NCBI GenBank assembly: GCA_001701115.1
Contig: DAAJ01000099.1
Location: 1 to 10,214 of the forward strand
DNA: 10,214 nucleotides
Reading direction: 5' to 3'
DNA from: Bacteroidales bacterium GP2
Lineage (GTDB): Bacteria; Bacteroidota; Bacteroidia; Bacteroidales; Muribaculaceae
Part shown: positions 1 through 7,700 of the stretch, piece by piece
How the letters are laid out: each line of letters begins with the position of its first letter
Numbering within the stretch: the stretch's first letter is position 1
Translations under genes and position numbers: made by a program
The notes under the pieces: model-generated
What the model saw: the letters and a program-made list of their open reading frames with translations, nothing else
Database searches by the model: none
What the model was told of the DNA's origin: nothing

Positions 1-1788
1 TCACATATTTATGCTTCACCGCAGCTTATGCGTAAGGCGGAAGAGTTTATACAGACTGCATTTGCCGATGCAAATACCGATTCCATAGCGGCTGATTCCC
101 TCACAGCTGCGGAGCGCTATCGGCGCGATTCCATTCGCTTGCAGGAGATGGAATTGCAGCTCCAGGAAATGAAGCTCAACGAGATTTTGCTTCGCTCCGA
201 GTTGGACAACGCCCTCAATCGCACTAATACAGCCGACTCGCTTAAATTGGTCGAGCAGCGCAGGAGCATAGATTCCCTTAGGGCAGTCACTCCGGGAGTA
301 CCTCTCATTGTGGACGGTGACACTCTCTTTACGCTTTATGCGGCGCGTGGAGGCTATTCGGCGCATGACCGTGCTGAAATGGCAAGCGACATATTGATGA
401 AGATAGGCAAGGACAGGAGATTGCGCCGTGACTCGGTTCATACTCTTGAAAATGGCGACTACACCGACATTATGTACGGCAACAAAGTGATTCTGACTCT
501 GACCGACCAGGATGCCTTGTGGCAGGGCACCTCACGTCAGGAGCTTGCCGATAATTATTCTTCCGTTTTCGACGCGAAAATAAAGAAGCTGAAAGATGAC
601 AACAGTTTCCTTCAGATTGCAAAGCGTGCAGCGCTGTTCATTCTTGTGCTTGTGGTGCAGTATTTGCTTTTCAAGCTCACCAATTACCTTTTTCGCAAGC
701 TGCGCCGCAAAATTATCCGTTTCAAGCAGCAGAGGCTAAAGCCGGTGATAATTCGTGACTATGAACTACTTAATACCCACCGGCTCGGGCGAATGCTCAT
801 ATTTTTCAGCAATATCCTGCGCTATCTCGTGTTGCTGATACAGCTCATGTTCAGTGTGCCTATCCTGTTCGCAATTTTCCCGCAGACAGAAAAGCTCGCC
901 ATGACGATATTCCAGTATATATTGGAGCCTATCAAAATGGTGCTTAAATCCATAGGCGAATATATTCCAAACCTCTTTATAATCCTTGTCATCTGGTACT
1001 GCATAAAGTATATCATCAAGGGTCTCCGCTACATTGCAAACGAAATAGAGAGCAAGAAACTTAAAATATCTGGTTTTTATCCCGACTGGGCGCAACCCAC
1101 TTTCAATATTATCCGTTTCCTGCTTTACGCATTCATGATAGCGATGATTTACCCTTATCTGCCAGGGTCAAATTCTGGAGTGTTCCAGGGTATTTCAGTT
1201 TTTGTGGGATTGATTGTGTCGCTTGGCTCAAGCACTGTAATCGGCAACATTATAGCGGGGCTTGTAATCACATATATGCGTCCGTTCAAAATTGGCGACA
1301 AAATCAAGCTTAATGACACTGTTGGAAATGTGGTTGAGAAAACTCCTTTTGTCACACGTTTGCGCACGCCGAAAAATGAAGTGGTGACAATTCCGAACTC
1401 ATTCATCATGTCATCGCATACTGTCAACTACAGTGCATCAGCACGCCGGTACGGTCTGATAATCCATACCACAGTCACTATCGGCTATGACGTGCCTTGG
1501 CGCCAGGTGCACCAGTTGCTGATTGATGCCGCGCGAAGCACACCGGGAGTGCTTGAACATCCAAAGCCATTTGTGCTTGAAACCGAGCTTCAGGACTATT
1601 ATCCCTGCTACCAGATAAACGCATACATAAAGGATGCGGACAAGCTATCGCAGATAATGACCGACCTGCACCAGAATATACAGGATCTGTTCAATGAAGC
1701 AGGAGTAGAGATAATGTCGCCTCACTACTATGCCGGACGCGATGGCAACGCCTCTACAATTCCAACCGATCCATTTAAATCTTTCTGA
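1..1788 (+). CDS. MscS-family mechanosensitive ion channel with N-terminal extramembrane domain (5' partial)
   Basis: This is probably an inner-membrane channel that opens under membrane tension and releases solutes during hypo-osmotic shock. Numbering from the first ATG (base 28), residues about 28-85 are charged and heptad-like, suggesting a coiled coil, within an N-terminal domain of roughly 195 residues. Hydrophobic segments follow at about 201-221, 262-284, 312-332, 361-379 and 385-417. The last is the Gly/Ala/Ser-rich pore helix typical of MscS (GISVFVGLIVSLGSS), followed by RPFKIGDKIKL and the beta-domain motif VVTIPNSFIMSSHTVNYS. A mixed alpha/beta C-terminal domain ends at residue 586. 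The frame stays open to base 1 with no stop, and the first ATG is not followed by a signal peptide or membrane segment. An N-domain placed before the first membrane segment would normally be exported, so I infer that the true start and a signal sequence lie left of the window. The MscS assignment is firm; gating, ion selectivity and subgroup are not determined. The gene converges on sprA with three bases between stop codons. Confidence 0.93.
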   Translation, partial: SHIYASPQLMRKAEEFIQTAFADANTDSIAADSLTAAERYRRDSIRLQEMELQLQEMKLNEILLRSELDNALNRTNTADSLKLVEQRRSIDSLRAVTPGVPLIVDGDTLFTLYAARGGYSAHDRAEMASDILMKIGKDRRLRRDSVHTLENGDYTDIMYGNKVILTLTDQDALWQGTSRQELADNYSSVFDAKIKKLKDDNSFLQIAKRAALFILVLVVQYLLFKLTNYLFRKLRRKIIRFKQQRLKPVIIRDYELLNTHRLGRMLIFFSNILRYLVLLIQLMFSVPILFAIFPQTEKLAMTIFQYILEPIKMVLKSIGEYIPNLFIILVIWYCIKYIIKGLRYIANEIESKKLKISGFYPDWAQPTFNIIRFLLYAFMIAMIYPYLPGSNSGVFQGISVFVGLIVSLGSSTVIGNIIAGLVITYMRPFKIGDKIKLNDTVGNVVEKTPFVTRLRTPKNEVVTIPNSFIMSSHTVNYSASARRYGLIIHTTVTIGYDVPWRQVHQLLIDAARSTPGVLEHPKPFVLETELQDYYPCYQINAYIKDADKLSQIMTDLHQNIQDLFNEAGVEIMSPHYYAGRDGNASTIPTDPFKSF

Positions 1789-1791
1789 GCC

Positions 1792-4700
1792 TTACCGTGA
1801 TAGGGATAGGTTGAAGCTTAGCCCGTAAGCGGTGTCGGTGACCGGATAGGCGTTGGAACTGACTATCGGTGTGTTGATGTGGTGCTCGAAGAACATTCCA
1901 ACGGTAACGCGCCGTGACAGTATGTAGTTTGCGGTGAGGTTTATTCCTATTGTGCGTGTACCGGAAGTCGCCTGCGTGTATGCTGTTTCAATCCTGCGAA
2001 TGAGCGCTTGGTTGACCTGGTAGGAGAAGTCACTGTTCACAGTCAGGTCATTGCTTATTCCTTGCTGTGAGCCTTTGAGCTTAAGTACCGAATTGAATCC
2101 GACAATCTTATATCCGACTCCTGCGGTTATTCCTGTTGTTGTGGATTCTACCACCTGCCCGGCAGATGTGTTGAGTGTCAATGTGCGGCTGTTGCGCCAC
2201 TCGGCGTTTATCGTCAGGTCGTTTTTCAATGTTCCCGCTATTCCAATCAGCGGTGCGAATCTCTCTGTTATCGCAACAGAAGATATGTTGTATTGTGATG
2301 AGGGCATGGGCAGTCCGGTAAGTTCGTTCAGGGTAAAGCCTGTAGCGCCGCCGTCTGCACTTATCCAGTTCAGGTAAGAGCTGTAAGAGCCTACTGAATA
2401 GGTGCATTGGTAGGAGTGGTTCAGGACAATGGTTTTGAAGATGTTTTTCAGTGCGGCGATTCTGCCGAGACCGTCGTAGGTGATGCGCCAGTTGGGGAGT
2501 GCGGCGGCAAGCCCTGGAAATGGATTCAGGTACTGTTTGCGCGGTGAGCGTCCGGTGTACGCAGCAAGGAATGCAGGGATCAGCACATCGCTTCCGGTAA
2601 TGCTCGGGGCGCATACTTCGCTGCTGTATGGCTGACCTGCGAGAGAGTGCCCGCTCATAAATCCTGTTTCGGGGTAATGTGTGCCTGCGTACTGCGCGTT
2701 GACTCTTTCTGCAATAACCGGGATTGCATTTATGAAGTCGGTAAACGCTGCATTTGCGTATCCGTTATCCGCATTGCTTGAGCGGAGAGCGGTTGCGATT
2801 GCGCAATGTGTTTTGGTATAGCTTCCGCTGAGCGAAGTAGGCATATTGACGTACATGAACTGCACTGAATTGCTGCGGTTGTCGGTGCGGTTTGTCATCA
2901 GGCTTATGCGTAGCCCTTTTATCGGCTCAAGGCTGAGTTCAAATGTCACCTCGTTTGTCCGCGAATATATCGCCGGTGAGGTCTGCCCGTCGTCAAGCAT
3001 CAGCCATCCTCTCTTTTTTGCACGTTCAATATAGCTTTCTCCGGTAAATCCGAATGCGAAATCAAGTCCCGGCGACATTGGACCATAGGCACGGCTCTGA
3101 CCGAAAGCATTGCCTATTTCCGGACGGAAAAGCGGCAGGCTCAGAGACTGCACTTTGCGCCATTTTACCGAAGCGTTACGCGGGGACATAGCAAATCGTG
3201 TTGCAAACTGCGCGAGGTCGCTCCAGAATCCGTGGTGTTCCGTGCGTATTTCTGTTACGGTAACATTGATGTTTTCCTTCCCTTTAGCAAGTATTTCAAT
3301 GCTGTTTTCGTCCACAATCCTTGTTTTTGCGTTCAGCTTTCTTCCGGTCGCAGCGTCAGCAACCGTGATATTCACTTTCTTGGTTTTGAGATTATGCTTT
3401 ACCAGCACCGTGGTGTCTTCACGCAAGGGATAAGAACGGATAAATCTTTTTGCCCGCGTCTCTCTTTTTCGTGTGCCGGGTCGCTGCGGGGCTGACGAGA
3501 ATCGCTCGTTCACTTTCTTGAACCATGCGATTTTATTGTATAATCCCTCGAAATTTATTGAGCCGTCAGCACTCCATGCTCCCTGGTTGGCTATTGAGTT
3601 GCCCATATTTACACCGTCAACAGTTGCTCCGCGCGCCCAGCGGTATGAGGAGTTGTAGCTCACGGAACCGTTTATGAAATCAATTGCCGGAATACGGTTG
3701 AACGGCGCTCTGTAAGATGTTGAAAATGTCTGGTTGTAGCCCCAGGGAGTACCAAGGTGCAGGATTGATTGCATCACAGTGTCTTTCCACTCTTTGTAGC
3801 GGTCCGGGAACAGTTTTTTGTTAACTGCCCCGACAGGCTCTTCGATTCTCGCTGAGGTATTTGAGGTAAAATTGACATTCAGCGACTTGGTTATAGCCCA
3901 GGACAGGTTGAGCTGCCTGTCCCATAAGAAATTTTTGCTCACTTGGACCGGAAGAGTGAAGCCGTTGTCAATTTCACTCCTTGTCTGTTGCTCATAGTAG
4001 TAGCGGGACATGGTGGTGAGGAACGAGATGGAGTTAGGAAGCCAGTTTATTTCCCATTCCTTGAAGAATTTGAGATTCTTTGCCTTGGATTTGATTCTTG
4101 AGAATGGCTTTAAACCCTTCACCCTTGGAGAATATGAATACTGGAAGCTGCCGCGGTAGTCATTTGCGTTCTCGTATTCCGTAGTAGGATCGCTCTTCGA
4201 CTGTTTGTTGAAGGAAAAGTTTACCGTGAAGTTCGCCGGATCCCATGGTTTCGGTTTTTTGCTCTTCACTCCGAAGTTGAGCCCGGTTACACTGAAACTG
4301 GTTACGGTAGAGCGCTCTATGGCATAAGATTGTATTGAGTCGCGTGCGTGTTTTGTCGGTGCGTCGTCAAGCGCGTCTTTCAGAAGCACATCCCTGTCGA
4401 GAGGATTATATTTGGGTGTGATGCGTTCCTTCATCATAGAGTAGTAGACCGGTGCTTTCAGTTTCACCGATGACGGCGCGAACCGTCCTATGTCGCCCTG
4501 AACCGCAAAGTTAACCTGGGTATAATCATCCATCCGTCGTGAATTAAGGTTCTGGTCCACGCCGCCAAATCCGGCGGTTTCAATGTGAGTGCCGAAATTG
4601 ATGGTGGCTATGTCGCTTAGTCCGAGGTTTGCATTCACCTTTGCCGCCCATCCTCCGGTGCTTTCAAAGTCAGTGACCTTAAGCTCATTTACCCACACTG

Positions 4701-7700
4701 TTCCACCTTTGGTGACAGAGGAATTATTCCTAATTCCAATCATCATCACGCGTATATCGCTGAGTGAGGGATTGCCGAGCACCGATATGAGGTTTTGTTC
4801 GTTATCCGGGTCACGCTCGCTGAACAAGGTTGTAAAGCTGACTCCGGAGCCGTTTTCAGAGCGCATGCGGTTTCGTGCTTCCTTTACAGCGACGAGGTTT
4901 TCAAGGAGCAAGTTGAGCCTGTTTGCCGGTTGCCATACTATTTCGCGGTCGGCGCGGGTGTCACTGTATCTTCCCGGCGGAGTGAGGGTCAACGGTATGG
5001 AGTATTCGTAATAGTTGTTTTTAACATCGCTGCCAAGGCGGATGAATAGCGAGAGTTCCCCGGAGCGGAGCGAATTTGCATCATTTATCGGGGCTTCTGC
5101 ATGCACCCACATCTGCAATCGGCGGTAATTGCGTAAATCCTGCATGGTGTTGCGGTACACAGCCCTCGCGTTCCCGGCATCGAGATCGCTTACTGTGAGC
5201 GACATAGACTGCTCGTTAAGCTGCACAATCTGTGTTTGCCCAGGGTCGGAGATTCTGTTGACTCCTGGAGGGAGCACATAGTTGACCGGAGTGCGGGATG
5301 AATTTTCCTCGATGTTGACGACCGACACATCGAGCTGTCCTTCAGCAGGCGCATCCCCGCGGGTATTGAGGTTGAAATCGTAGGTACGCCACTCTCCACG
5401 CACGAGTTCAAGGGTAGCAAAACGAAGGTGCGTGGTGCGTTTGAATCCTGTCATGAACATTCGCATGAAGCGTATCGTAGAGAAATCAGCAATGGAGCCG
5501 ACAATCCTCTCATATTCGCTGAGGGGGATTTTGAACTGGTACCATTCCACTTCGGCATCGCTTCCATCGCGCAGGCTTACAAGAGACACCTGCTTGTCTG
5601 TTATGAAATTCTTGCCAACCTCCAGGTCTTCCGGTCGGATTGAAACCTTGTATTGGAAATATCTTTCATATTCATTCAGTGTGTTGTCCTGGTTTATGTC
5701 CTCCACATCCGGCAGGTTGCGCGATGACTGGTATAGCGGTTCGCCCGCATCCTCCGGTGAGAGGGAGTTCCCCTCAACTCCGTTGTATCGCTTGTAGCGT
5801 TCAAGGATTGAAAGCCTCTGCTCATCGTAATCATAGCCACGGTAAAAGTGGTAATTGTCACCTGCCGGGTCATTCATCGGAGAGAAACGGTCAGCATTCA
5901 TTTTGTCTATTGTGGCAGCCGGTAGTTTCCGGCGCAGCTCGTCAACATAATCCCCGTAGGTCGGGAAATTAAACTCACTCTCATTTGGAAGACCGTCAAG
6001 ACCAACGTCCTGTATGTTTCGTGCTGTTGTATTGTTGTCAAAAGCGTATGTGAGCGAGTTCTGCGATGAAACGCGTCCCCAGTTTGTTGTCTGCATAAAC
6101 TGCTCGTTGCCGTCTACAGGCACCCCGTTTTCGTAGGACTTCATTCCGTCCTTGAGGATGTCCTCGCTAATTTCGCCGAAATTGAAATAAAGGTCGCCCC
6201 CTTCATAGTTAGGATTTTCCGGATCAAGGAACGGATTCATCAGCCAGAACTGGACATACTCGATATTGCTTTGCTCAAAGTTGGTGTTGTCAAGGCGGCG
6301 CATGATTCCTCCCCATCTTTTTTCAGGATACAGCAGCTTGCCTTCGCTGTCAATGTTTGTCGCATCGACATTGTACGGTCCCCTCTCGTCCGGATAGAAA
6401 GACAGGTTGAGGGTTTGGATAGTGGAGGACTCGCCGTAGGTAAGCTGCCTGTCCGGGAAAATTTCGCGTGAGGTGACTTCGCGCACATACGGATTCGACT
6501 GTTGCTTAAGGTCGCTACGCAGGTATCCGGGGCACAGTGAAGAATTCCGTTGCGTAAACAACCTGTCGATATAGTACCAGTTCAGCAAAGCGCGGTTCAT
6601 GCCGTAAGCGGGATTGTTGCTCAATGCCGCTTCGGGGAAAAGTGCATTTGAACCGTTTTCATAAGGCGTTGAGCTGAGAAACCAACCGAAAGGCGAGCGC
6701 AGGTCAATTCCGGTCTGGCTGCTTTCAAAATCATCAATATACGAGCTTCCTTTGTTTGAACCGGATTTCTGCTGGTGCGGCATAAGCTTTGCAACTTCAC
6801 CTATTACGCTGAGATGTGACGGAGCGACTGCATCAACGGTAGGGATTTTGTTGAGGAGTGTGTTTATCCAGTTCACATCGGTGTTGTAAGCCATATTTAG
6901 CCCGAGAATGGTATTGTTTACAGTCTCATTGCCGATGTTCACTTTTTCAGTCAATGCTTTCTCGGAATAGTGCATGATAGTAGCACCAAGATTGAAGCCT
7001 TTGCTGAATTTATAGTTCAAATCAAGACCGAGGAGGGTTTTGCGCTGGGTGCTGAAAAGCGACTGGTTTTCCAGAGTGACATTGATGCTCTGACCGGAGT
7101 CTATGATGCTTTGGTTTGTAATCGTAACGATTCCCATGGCATAATCAACAGTATAGTCGCTGTTTTCAACAAGCGTGACTCCTCCGGCGGTCACCACCAC
7201 CGAGCCACGCGGCACATTCATTGCGTCAAGGCGGATCTGTGAGCCCGCGCTTGCCTGGTATTCACCAGTAATGATGAATTTGTTTTTGTCGGCGAACTGC
7301 CGTGCGATAACGAGGGTTGAATCATACAGCTCCTGATATAGGAACGGGGCTACCGCCGGGTCGTTCACCCTGTTTTTCAATCCCTCTCCGAAAGGCTCGG
7401 CAAGCGGGAAGATGATTTTGCCGGATGTCGGAAGAATAGTATATCCGTCAATGAAATCGAAGAAGCCGTCAGGATTTGACGCTTCGTTGGAGTCTATGCG
7501 GTCAAGCCCGGTGAGCTGGAGGAGGGGAGTGCCGCTCACTGATGCAATTGGCAGGAAGTTTATTTCCGTGCCGGTAGTGTCCGACAGGTATTTGACCTGG
7601 AGTTTGAAATTGCTTTTCTGCACCTGGTATGCCCCGAGCGGGTAAACATTTTTCATCATGAGCCTCCACATAGGCAAACGTGGATCCTGGGTTGTGCTTT

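Noticed and set aside
16..441. 141-codon open frame on the minus strand opposite the MscS gene
   Set aside because: It is a shadow of the channel N-terminal coding region, with no family resemblance and no plausible start context.
1789..1830. Possible terminator hairpin between mscS and sprA (CTTAC at 1791-1795 with GTAAG at 1825-1829)
   Set aside because: The stem is only five pairs with a loop of about 29 bases and no U-tract. It is no stronger than chance and lies within sprA coding sequence.
2108..2614. 168-codon open frame on the minus strand inside sprA
   Set aside because: It lies in another frame of sprA on the same strand. Its product is rich in Arg, Cys, His and Pro without domains, as expected of a shadow frame, while the sprA frame there carries conserved family motifs.
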